DNA of 6,755 nt from assembly GCA_905215675.1 (NCBI GenBank), contig CAJMRA010000137.1:1-6755 (forward strand), written 5' to 3'. The notes below the pieces were generated by a model that searched no databases, was not told the DNA's origin, and was given only the letters and a program-made list of their open reading frames with translations. Position numbers and translations under genes: made by a program. This DNA comes from an uncultured bacterium (GTDB taxonomy: Bacteria; Desulfobacterota; Desulfovibrionia; Desulfovibrionales; Desulfovibrionaceae). Below are positions 1 to 5,346 of the stretch, in pieces (within the stretch, counting starts at the first letter, position 1; every line of letters starts with the position of its first letter).

Positions 1-214
1 CAGCCTTTCCTGCGGAAAGGCATTCCCGGAATTCTTCCCCCCAGGCCCCCCAACCCTGCCCCAGCGCGCTTTTTCAGAGGGGACACAAGCCATGTGACAG
101 CGTTCCAAACCACCCGGCCTGTCGTTTCGCGGGAAATGTGCGTTTTCCGCCCAGTTCTGTCCGGGCGGCGCTGTACCGCCGCCTCGCATTTTATCTTTTC
201 GCAGCTAAGACGCG
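1..214. other. Non-coding left edge, downstream of the permease gene
   Basis: I see no convincing gene here on either strand. Three short inverted repeats are visible: 3-10 with 14-21 (8 bp, 3-base loop), 129-136 with 143-150 (8 bp with one G-U pair) and 164-170 with 177-183 (7 bp, 6-base loop). None is followed by a T tract on the minus strand, so none is a convincing terminator for the permease. Read on the minus strand, the last bases before the window edge include AGGAAAGG (complement of 4-11). This could be the ribosome binding site of a gene starting just outside the window. No conserved cobalamin-riboswitch boxes were recognised. Confidence 0.5.
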
Positions 215-1252
215 CTAACGGCACTTGACGAGAAAGGCAAAAAACGGACCGCCGAGCAGCGCCGTCACAACGCCCACGGGTATTTCCATACCGTCGCCCA
301 GCAGCGAACGCGCCGCCACGTCGGCCCAGAGGAGCAACAGGCCGCCGCCGAAAAAAGCGCCGCAGAGCAGCGGCCCATGTCCCACGCCGAGCCGCAGCCG
401 CAGCACATGCGGGGCCACGAGCCCCACAAAGCCGATGACCCCGGCCACGGCCACGCATCCCGCCGTCATGCAGCTTGCGCCGAACAGCAGAAGCAGACGG
501 GCCCGCCCCACGGCAAGCCCTGTCTGGGCCGCCTGCTCGTCGCCGAGTCCCAGCACGTCCAGCGCCCGCCAGCAGCAGGCAATGCAGCAGAGACCCGGCA
601 GGAGCGTCGCCAGCAGCAGCGGCAGGGCGTCCCAGCCCCTCCCCTGCAAGCTGCCCATAATCCAGAAGACGATACTTGTTACGGACTCCTCGTTCAGGGC
701 CTTGACCAGCGCCACGACAGCGCCGAGAAAGGCGGCGACGGCAATGCCGCCGAGAATGATACTTTCACGGCTGAACGCGCCCCCGCTGCGACCAAGCCAG
801 AGGGCGCCGCCGAGAGCCAGCAGCGCCCCGATCAGCGCCCCGCCGGAAACCAGCCCGGAGGCGCTGACACCGAGGAGAAGCGCCAGGGGTGCGCCGAAGG
901 CAATGGCGATACTTGCGCCGCAGGCGGCCCCGGCGGAGATGCCGAGCGTAAAGGGGTCCGCCAGCGGATTGCGCAACACGCCCTGCAAGGCCACGCCCGC
1001 CGTCGCCAGCGCGCCGCCGCACAAAAGGGCGATGCAGGCCCGGGCCAGACGAATATGGAGCACGACGAGGGATGTTTCGGGAGAAACCGGCGCGGCAAGG
1101 CCGAGAGGGGCGGCGAACGCCGCCAGCACATCCTGCGCGGCAATCCCGGCGGGACCGGGCAGACAGGACAGCGGCAGGGAGACGAGACAGAGCAGGAAAA
1201 CGCAGCTCAATACCCCGACAGGACATCGGGAAGAAGGGAAACCGTGCGGCAT
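215..1252 (-). CDS. FecCD-family ABC importer permease
   Basis: This is the inner-membrane permease of an importer for iron-siderophore, haem or vitamin B12 (the BtuC/FecCD/HmuU family). It works as a homodimer with an ATPase and a periplasmic binding protein. The 345-residue protein has the family's usual length and is very hydrophobic, consistent with about ten membrane segments. Family hallmarks are visible: a block around residues 68-109 (RLARA, then LQGVLRNPLADP, then GISAGA), GVIGFVGLVAPHVLRL at 271-286 before the ATPase-coupling region, and EIPVGVVTALLGGPFF near the C-terminus. The ATG at 1252 gives a natural N-terminus, but no Shine-Dalgarno sequence precedes it; the upstream bases are pyrimidine-rich. 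No ATPase or binding-protein gene lies beside it in this window, so the substrate cannot be assigned. A cysteine cluster, CCIACC, occurs at residues 222-227. Confidence 0.93.
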   Translation of the reverse strand: MPHGFPSSRCPVGVLSCVFLLCLVSLPLSCLPGPAGIAAQDVLAAFAAPLGLAAPVSPETSLVVLHIRLARACIALLCGGALATAGVALQGVLRNPLADPFTLGISAGAACGASIAIAFGAPLALLLGVSASGLVSGGALIGALLALGGALWLGRSGGAFSRESIILGGIAVAAFLGAVVALVKALNEESVTSIVFWIMGSLQGRGWDALPLLLATLLPGLCCIACCWRALDVLGLGDEQAAQTGLAVGRARLLLLFGASCMTAGCVAVAGVIGFVGLVAPHVLRLRLGVGHGPLLCGAFFGGGLLLLWADVAARSLLGDGMEIPVGVVTALLGGPFFAFLVKCR

Positions 1253-1275
1253 GAAGAAGAAAGGATAAGGGGCGG

Positions 1276-1326
1276 AAAAAAGCTTCGTCCTGCAAGGAGG
1301 GAAATCCCGCGACGGGATTTCCCTCC
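1276..1326 (-). terminator. Perfect 14-bp hairpin with delayed T tract
   Basis: Arms 1296-1309 and 1313-1326 are exact reverse complements around a 3-base loop. On the minus strand the hairpin is followed, 14 bases later, by six T residues (1281-1276). It lies after the lipoprotein stop codon and before the permease start. It could terminate the lipoprotein transcript or act as an attenuator in the permease leader. The long gap before the T run makes it atypical as an intrinsic terminator. Confidence 0.55.
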
Positions 1327-1392
1327 CTCAGGTTCTTGTCAGCTTTCCGGACGCCGTTTCAGACCTCGTTGCGTCCGGAGCGCGCAAACGCT

Positions 1393-1641
1393 CTAACGGT
1401 AATAGTGGCGATGGCCTTCCTGCGAATTGCCGATGATGCCGCCGGCCAGCGCGCCGGCAGCGCCCCCGGCCAGCGCGCCCCATCCGGCCGAACCGCCGGA
1501 AATGGTCGCAATGCCTGCGCCGCCCAGAGCGCCGAGAGCGGCGCCGCTGGCAACGCCCTGCTGGGTTCTGCTCATATTGGTGCACCCGAAGGCGCCGGCG
1601 CAGAGCATCATGACAAGACCGATACTCAGCATTTTTTTCAT
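1393..1641 (-). CDS. Small glycine-zipper lipoprotein
   Basis: This is an 82-residue envelope protein. The N-terminus has the form of a lipoprotein signal: MKK, a hydrophobic stretch, then AFGC with Cys20 as the probable lipidated residue. The rest is almost wholly Gly/Ala-rich, with two segments (about 30-49 and 53-71) of GxxxG-like spacing such as GALAGGAAGALAGGIIG. This is typical of glycine-zipper two-helix proteins related to the rickettsial 17-kDa antigen and OmpA-linked zipper families. It ends in a charged/aromatic tail, HRHYYR. The start is well supported: GGAGG lies 7 bases before the ATG. The molecular function is unknown; membrane insertion or an envelope-stress role is inference from the family. 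The TAG stop is part of the 10-mer TAGAGCGTTT, which also occurs in the hairpin near the right edge. Confidence 0.85.
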   Translation of the reverse strand: MKKMLSIGLVMMLCAGAFGCTNMSRTQQGVASGAALGALGGAGIATISGGSAGWGALAGGAAGALAGGIIGNSQEGHRHYYR

Positions 1642-1723
1642 GGATTATCCTCCGTCGGGCAGGCTTCGCCCGCCACGGGAAAGAGAAAGGACACGGGACA
1701 AGGAAAAAGGGAAAGGAATGCTC

Positions 1724-2149
1724 CTACTTCCGGGCAGCCAGACGCGGCTGAATAACCTGATACCAGAGAACATTCATGACCGGACGGGACAGTTCGCCGG
1801 GATTGGCGGCATACCAGGCATCCACTTCCTGGATGATCTGCCGACGGGGCGTATCCTTGAAAGCCTTGACCCATGCCTTTTCAAAGGGAGAAAGTGTGGA
1901 GGCGGGAGTTTTTCCCCTGGCCGCCGCGGCTTCCGTCAACTTCCCGTTGACGGCATATTCCACGGCAATGGCGGTATCCATGCCGAAAAGGAATGCGGCC
2001 TTGTTGTCCGGGCTGGTCTTCTGCCACACGTCGCCCGTCAATTGCGCAATGGGATCTCCGCTCCGGGTCGCCTCTTCCTGCGCGCCCGCAGCCGAAGCGC
2101 CGGACACGAGCGCCAGGGCAAGCAACAGACCTACTATACGTTTTCTCAC
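1724..2149 (-). CDS. Secreted protein of unknown function (141 aa)
   Basis: I do not recognise a named family. The chosen start is GTG at 2149, because AAAGGAG sits 8 bases upstream and the protein then begins with a clean Sec signal peptide: VRKR, a Leu/Ala-rich core (residues 6-15) and an Ala-X-Ala-type cleavage region around 20-24. The ATG further upstream at 2236 would add 29 residues and bury the signal, so it was rejected. The mature part is about 117 residues and mostly helical in character, without cysteine. It has a segment TGDVWQKTSPDNKAAFLFG (38-56) and a C-terminal stretch with VDAWYAANP, then RPV (109-124). This resembles small periplasmic proteins often found as hypothetical in Proteobacteria. 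It ends 82 bases before the lipoprotein gene on the same strand, so co-transcription is possible. Confidence 0.8.
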   Translation of the reverse strand: MRKRIVGLLLALALVSGASAAGAQEEATRSGDPIAQLTGDVWQKTSPDNKAAFLFGMDTAIAVEYAVNGKLTEAAAARGKTPASTLSPFEKAWVKAFKDTPRRQIIQEVDAWYAANPGELSRPVMNVLWYQVIQPRLAARK

Positions 2150-2396
2150 GTTACAGACTCCTTTGTCAGCAATGACGATGTGAAAAGGTTGGACGCCGGT
2201 CGCCGACAGCGCAAGAAACGCAACGGGAGCCGACATCGTCTCTTGTCAGGAGCACAGGAAGCGGCACGTCTGCAAGGCGGAGACCCATTCGGGAAAAATC
2301 TCGACGCCACGGCTCTGCAACGGCATATCAAAAGGATACGACCGCAAAGCCTTATCTCATAAGTACATCAGCCGCCACAACATGGCAAGAACAACA

Positions 2397-2418
2397 CTGG
2401 TTTAAAATTTGAAACCAG
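2397..2418. repeat. AT-rich inverted repeat in the intergenic gap
   Basis: CTGGTTT (2397-2403) and AAACCAG (2412-2418) form a perfect 7-bp dyad around an AT-rich 8-base centre. On the minus strand it is followed by the T-rich TGTTGTTCTTG, so it may help terminate the Smr transcript. Its symmetry would equally suit an operator site. Neither role can be decided from the sequence. Confidence 0.4.
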
Positions 2419-2495
2419 AGAAAAGAACCGTAACATGCCTCCGGGCGGGGAAAGAACGTTCCGGGTTCCTGTGCGCCGGAGCCCGTGACGGAGAG

Positions 2496-2542
2496 AAAAA
2501 CGGCGCGAAAGCTCTTCGCTGCGGCGACGGGCGTCGCGAAGA
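2496..2542 (-). terminator. Weak terminator-like structure after the Smr gene
   Basis: Two overlapping hairpins can form on the minus strand 26 or more bases after the Smr stop codon. One pairs TCTTCGC with GCGAAGA (2536-2542 with 2513-2519). A shorter one pairs GCGAA with TTCGC (2515-2519 with 2505-2509) and is followed, four bases on, by five T residues (2500-2496). The stems are short, so this is only a candidate terminator. Confidence 0.35.
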
Positions 2543-2567
2543 ACGCGCGGGAAACGGTCGATCCGAA

Positions 2568-3494
2568 TCAGCAGAGATCCGCATCCGCAGGCAGACGCTC
2601 CCAGTAGATGCGCCCCTTTTTCTTGTACTTGCGCAAGAGGACATAGACGCTTCCAGGGCCGCCGTCGTGGGGCTGGGCCGTGCAGAAGGCCAGCACGACG
2701 CGCTTGAAGGGTTCCTGCGTCAACCACGTCTGAACCTTGCTGCGCAGGATGCCGATACCGTCCGGGGAATTGCGGCCCCGCCCGGGTACCAGCAGGACGA
2801 CGCGCAGTCCCCTGTACCAGCTGCCGCGCAAAAAGCCCCGCAGGGTTTCAAAAGCCTGCTGCACGTTCAGGCCGTGCAAATCAAGATGCGCTTCCGGGCT
2901 GAGGCCGCCTTCGCGCAGCTTGTTCATAATCATGGGATCAAGTCCCACCACATGCCCTTCCAGATACTCGTCGGTAAAGGAAAGCGCAAACTCCAGCTTT
3001 CCGTCCATGAAATCCTGAAGCGAAAGCTCTCCGGCCTCGGGCGTCATGGCGGAGGGCTCCACGGCGGGCGGCACGTCGCGCCCCCTGCCCTGAAGCGGAC
3101 AGGCTTCCTTCACGGCATCCAGAAACAGCGCGCTGTCCTCGTCCGCATCCGTCGCCGACGGCGGGAGCGGCGCGGCCGGCGCTTCGACGGCGCGAGCCCT
3201 TTTCTTCCGTTTTTCCTTTTTTCCCTTGCCGCCGGACGGCAGGGGCACGCAGTCGGCCAGCGTCACGCCGGGCATGCCGCCGTTCCCCTTCGACGATGGC
3301 GCGTCCGCCCCCCGCGCCATGGCGCGCAGGAACAGGGCGGCGGCTTCCTCATCTTCGGGAGCGACCGGTTCATGGCGATATACCCTGTTGCCCCGCCGGG
3401 GGGCGGGCATGGGGCTTTCCCGTTTTTGCGGGAAACGCTTCTTGTCCAGCGATCGGAAGGGATTTTCAAGAAAAGGGGCATTTGAATCCGCCAT
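2568..3494 (-). CDS. Smr (MutS2 C-terminal) domain protein
   Basis: This 308-residue protein has a C-terminal Smr domain (about 198-292), a nuclease-like fold found in MutS2 and in stand-alone SmrA/SmrB-type proteins that act on nucleic acids, in some cases on mRNA in stalled ribosomes. Visible signatures are LDLHGLN (204-210), carrying the conserved histidine, and VPGRGRNSPDGIG (236-248) with the downstream hydrophobic strands. The N-terminal half is low-complexity and probably flexible. It has a strongly basic stretch GKKEKRKKRAR (91-101) and two similar short motifs, EEAAALFLRAM (49-59) and DEDSALFLDAV (118-128), resembling the acidic LF..AM motif in SmrB-like N-termini. The ATG at 3494 was chosen because AGGAGG lies 5 bases before it and MADSN fits the family; a longer frame to 3599 has no such site and would run through the secG terminator. 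The cellular substrate is unknown. Confidence 0.88.
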   Translation of the reverse strand: MADSNAPFLENPFRSLDKKRFPQKRESPMPAPRRGNRVYRHEPVAPEDEEAAALFLRAMARGADAPSSKGNGGMPGVTLADCVPLPSGGKGKKEKRKKRARAVEAPAAPLPPSATDADEDSALFLDAVKEACPLQGRGRDVPPAVEPSAMTPEAGELSLQDFMDGKLEFALSFTDEYLEGHVVGLDPMIMNKLREGGLSPEAHLDLHGLNVQQAFETLRGFLRGSWYRGLRVVLLVPGRGRNSPDGIGILRSKVQTWLTQEPFKRVVLAFCTAQPHDGGPGSVYVLLRKYKKKGRIYWERLPADADLC

Positions 3495-3568
3495 ACCGGC
3501 CTCCTGAAACAAACCGCACGCAGCGGGTCTGTTCCAGAGATGAACACAAAGCGCACCCATGGTCAAAG

Positions 3569-3595
3569 AAAAAAAAAGCCGCGGCACGCCGCGGC
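3569..3595 (-). terminator. Intrinsic terminator downstream of secG
   Basis: On the minus strand an 18-base GC-only-stem hairpin (3595-3578; 7 bp, 4-base loop) is followed at once by nine T residues (3577-3569). It begins 25 bases after the secG stop codon. This is a textbook rho-independent terminator and marks the end of the rimI-tpiA-secG unit. Confidence 0.88.
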
Positions 3596-3620
3596 ACAAA
3601 AAACCGGATAAGGGGGGAAT

Positions 3621-4001
3621 CTACTTGTCCTGTGCGGGAGCGGCTTCCCCGGCGGGAGTCGCGGGCTTGTCCGCTGCGGGAGCGGCGGGCGCGGGGGCCG
3701 CCGGAGCGCTTTCCGTCGCCGGGGCGGCGGGCGCAACCCAGTCAACGCCGATCACCGAGGACTTGGGAGCGGCAATGCGCGGGCTTGTCACATAGGTATA
3801 GCTCAGGCAGGTAATCACAAAGACAACAGCCATGAAGGCCGTCATCTTGGCCAGAATACCGCCTGCGCCGCTGCTGCCGAAGACGGACGAATTGCCGCCG
3901 CCGAAAATGACGCCCATGCCTTCCTTGCCTGCCTGAAGCAGAATCAGGACGACAAGCAGCACGCACACGATGATATGCAGGGTGAGAATCAGAGTTTCCA
4001 C
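3621..4001 (-). CDS. secG: Protein-export membrane protein SecG
   Basis: SecG is the small accessory subunit of the SecYEG translocon in the inner membrane. The 126-residue product has the family plan. A first membrane helix spans about residues 3-22, followed by the conserved loop LLQAGKEGMGVIFGGGNSSVFG (21-42), rich in Gly and containing the family's LLQ..K.GMG pattern. A second helix lies at about 50-70 (ILAKMTAFMAVVFVITCLSY). Residues 87-126 form an Ala/Pro-rich, Lys/Asp/Glu-dotted tail that is longer than in E. coli SecG and probably disordered. The start is GTG at 4001, with GGGAG 5 bases upstream; an ATG at 4058 would add 19 residues of atypical sequence and was rejected. It follows tpiA by 114 bases on the same strand and is closed by a strong terminator. 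Confidence 0.95.
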   Translation of the reverse strand: METLILTLHIIVCVLLVVLILLQAGKEGMGVIFGGGNSSVFGSSGAGGILAKMTAFMAVVFVITCLSYTYVTSPRIAAPKSSVIGVDWVAPAAPATESAPAAPAPAAPAADKPATPAGEAAPAQDK

Positions 4002-4021
4002 GACAACTCCCGTCAGACGAC

Positions 4022-4078
4022 AAAAAAATGGTGCTTGGCGACGGAAGACCGCCTCCATCCTGAAGCAGGACGGCGATC
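4022..4078 (-). promoter_or_regulatory. Structured leader between tpiA and secG
   Basis: In the 114-base spacer, minus-strand RNA can fold into a two-part hairpin. The outer stem pairs 4078-4072 with 4053-4047 (7 bp, one G-U), and the inner stem pairs TCCTG-type arms 4070-4066 and 4062-4058 around a 3-base loop. Seventeen bases after the outer stem comes a run of seven T residues (4028-4022), shortly before the secG ribosome binding site. This might be a processing site or a leaky terminator that sets the secG level relative to tpiA. No known riboswitch class was recognised. Confidence 0.3.
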
Positions 4079-4115
4079 TTTCGTCGTATCAGGACATTCG
4101 CCGCCGAAAACCGGC

Positions 4116-4865
4116 CTAACCGGCTTCGGCAATGCGCAAAAAGCTTTCAGCCTCTAAAGAGGCACCGCCTATCAGAAGACCATTGACATTGTCAAGCGCC
4201 AGCAGGGACGCCGCATTGTCGGGCTTGACGCTGCCGCCGTAGAGCAGGGGGATTTCGTCGGCGACCGCGCCGACCACGTCCCGCAGCAGACGACGCGCCA
4301 GCGCGTGAGCCTCCAGCACTTCGGCGCATCCCGCCACCTTGCCGGTGCCGATGGCCCATACCGGTTCATAGGCCACGGCCACATGCGCCGCCGCCGTTTC
4401 CGCCGCCACATCGGCCAGACCTTCGCGCAGCTGCCGACGCAGCACGGCTTCCAGCTGCCCGGCTTCGCGCTCCTCCAGCGTTTCGCCGACGCACAGCATG
4501 ACGTTCAGCCCGGAGGACAGGGCGAAAGCCGTCTTGCGCCCCACAAAGGCGTCGCTTTCGCCCAGCACATGACGCCGCTCGGAATGCCCCGTCAAAACCC
4601 AGGTCGCCCCGGCGTCGCGCAGCATGGCCGGAGAAATTTCGCCGGTGAAGGCCCCCTTTTCGGCGGGATACACATCCTGACCGCCGACGGCCAGACCCTC
4701 GCGCGCGGCAAAGACCTCCGCCACGTCGGCAATGGCCGTGAACGGGGGAAAAACTATCAGCGACCTGCCGTTGCCGGGAAGACCGGCTACGACGGCTTCG
4801 GCCGTCTTCCGGGCTTCGGCCCGCGTCTTGTGCATTTTCCAGTTGGCTGCGATAAGGGTTTTCAT
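4116..4865 (-). CDS. tpiA: Triose-phosphate isomerase (probable independent start inside the joined frame)
   Basis: TPI interconverts dihydroxyacetone phosphate and glyceraldehyde 3-phosphate in glycolysis and gluconeogenesis, as a cytoplasmic dimer. From the ATG at 4865 the product is 249 residues, the usual length. All key residues are present: Asn8 and Lys10 in AANWKMHK, the electrophilic His94 in TGHSERR, catalytic Glu167 in AYEPVWAIGTG with the phosphate-gripping loop after it, GGSVKPDN (210-217) and IGG (232-234). The purine-rich AGAGGAAAGGAAAG upstream of the ATG, within the linker codons, could bind ribosomes, with AAAGGA about 11 bases away. TPI can therefore be made on its own even though the RimI frame runs into it. 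secG follows downstream. The stop codon lies inside a small inverted repeat (4104-4129). Confidence 0.92.
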   Translation of the reverse strand: MKTLIAANWKMHKTRAEARKTAEAVVAGLPGNGRSLIVFPPFTAIADVAEVFAAREGLAVGGQDVYPAEKGAFTGEISPAMLRDAGATWVLTGHSERRHVLGESDAFVGRKTAFALSSGLNVMLCVGETLEEREAGQLEAVLRRQLREGLADVAAETAAAHVAVAYEPVWAIGTGKVAGCAEVLEAHALARRLLRDVVGAVADEIPLLYGGSVKPDNAASLLALDNVNGLLIGGASLEAESFLRIAEAG

Positions 4866-5345
4866 AGGCGAATCTTTCCTTTCCTCTGTATCGGATAACG
4901 TCAGGGAACGCGTGTAGACAAGGGCGTCCTCACCGGTATCGGCATAATAGCGGGGACGCCTCCCGGCCACAACGAACCCCTGCCGCTCGTACAGACTGCG
5001 GGCGGGCGTATTGCCGACCCGGACTTCAAGAACAGCCTTCTCCATACCCATTTTGGCCGCCGTGCGCAAGGCCAGCGCCAGAAGGCGGCAACCGATGCCC
5101 CGCCGCCGCAGCTCCGGGGCCACGGCCAGATTGAGCACTTCCATCTCGTCCGCCGTGATATAGACGGAAATATAGGCCCGCACGCCCCTGTCGCCGTCCA
5201 GACCGAAGGCCGCGAACGCCGCCTGCCCGAAGGCCGCCCGGCATTGCTCCTCGCTCCACGGCAGGGTAAAACAGGCTTTCTCCAACGCGTGCAGCGCGGG
5301 CGCGTCGCTTGCGTCAAGCCGTCGAAAATGCCAGGAAGAATTCAT
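4116..5345 (-). CDS. RimI-type acetyltransferase / triose-phosphate isomerase in one reading frame
   Basis: One uninterrupted frame encodes about 409 residues: a complete GNAT domain (about 1-150), a short charged linker (SDTEERKDSP, 151-160) and a complete TPI (161-409). The first part matches RimI, which acetylates N-terminal amino groups of proteins (bS18 in E. coli). It shows the acidic FTLPWSEEQ segment, the acetyl-CoA loop RRRGIG (80-85), the likely catalytic Glu in LEVR (107), and YY..TGEDALVY at 133-144. E. coli RimI ends at the matching point, so the acetyltransferase is full length but lacks its own stop codon. The ATG at 5345 is the most RimI-like start, although its Shine-Dalgarno sequence is weak; in-frame ATGs at 5357, 5384 and 5441 would add residues unlike the family. 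Whether the cell makes the fusion, separate TPI, or both is undecided. Confidence 0.75.
   Translation of the reverse strand: MNSSWHFRRLDASDAPALHALEKACFTLPWSEEQCRAAFGQAAFAAFGLDGDRGVRAYISVYITADEMEVLNLAVAPELRRRGIGCRLLALALRTAAKMGMEKAVLEVRVGNTPARSLYERQGFVVAGRRPRYYADTGEDALVYTRSLTLSDTEERKDSPMKTLIAANWKMHKTRAEARKTAEAVVAGLPGNGRSLIVFPPFTAIADVAEVFAAREGLAVGGQDVYPAEKGAFTGEISPAMLRDAGATWVLTGHSERRHVLGESDAFVGRKTAFALSSGLNVMLCVGETLEEREAGQLEAVLRRQLREGLADVAAETAAAHVAVAYEPVWAIGTGKVAGCAEVLEAHALARRLLRDVVGAVADEIPLLYGGSVKPDNAASLLALDNVNGLLIGGASLEAESFLRIAEAG
4863..4890 (-). promoter_or_regulatory. Internal ribosome binding site for tpiA
   Basis: Read on the minus strand, TACAGAGGAAAGG followed by AAAGATTCGCCT leads to ATG. 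The AGGAAAGG core matches anti-Shine-Dalgarno pairing, though the spacing is slightly long. It overlaps codons for the linker residues T-E-E-R-K-D. It decides the independent tpiA start and argues that the upstream frame is translationally coupled to, rather than only fused with, TPI. Confidence 0.6.
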
Positions 5346-5346
5346 G
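5333..5346 (+). promoter_or_regulatory. Ribosome binding site and start of the Nudix-like gene
   Basis: AGGAAG (5333-5338) lies 5 bases before the ATG at 5344 and 8 bases before a second in-frame ATG at 5347. The site lies wholly inside the first codons of the divergent RimI frame, whose ATG (5345-5343) shares two bases with this start in the palindrome CATG. Confidence 0.65.

Larger units (their letters stand above)
2150..2567. other. 418-base intergenic region
   Basis: This gap lies between the Smr gene stop and the GTG start of the secreted protein. I find no gene with both a credible start and protein-like composition. It holds a weak terminator-like hairpin just after the Smr gene (listed separately), an AT-rich inverted repeat CTGGTTT/AAACCAG at 2397-2403 and 2412-2418 with an 8-base loop, and the Shine-Dalgarno sequence of the secreted-protein gene at its left end. 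A TTGCCA hexamer on the minus strand (2388-2383) could be a -35 element for that gene, but the matching -10 region (TACTTA, 17 bases on) is poor. The promoter therefore remains unassigned. Confidence 0.5.

Noticed and set aside
164..183. GC-rich hairpin as terminator of the permease gene
   Set aside because: On the minus strand no T tract follows the stem. The T-rich stretch lies on the other side, where no plus-strand gene ends.
1..214. Cobalamin riboswitch in the region next to the FecCD permease
   Set aside because: The conserved boxes expected for that class were not found on either strand, only simple hairpins.
225..1396. Long plus-strand open frames opposite the permease gene
   Set aside because: Their translations are Arg/Pro/Gln-rich with no recognisable motif. 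They are antisense by-products of a GC-rich gene whose minus-strand product has clear FecCD signatures.
2246..2326. 26-codon minus-strand open frame in the intergenic gap
   Set aside because: The peptide looks somewhat protein-like, but there is no ribosome binding site before its ATG and nothing else supports it.
2409..3485. Plus-strand frame of 358 codons opposite the Smr gene
   Set aside because: No ribosome binding site and no protein-family pattern were seen. The minus strand encodes a clear Smr domain with a strong ribosome binding site.
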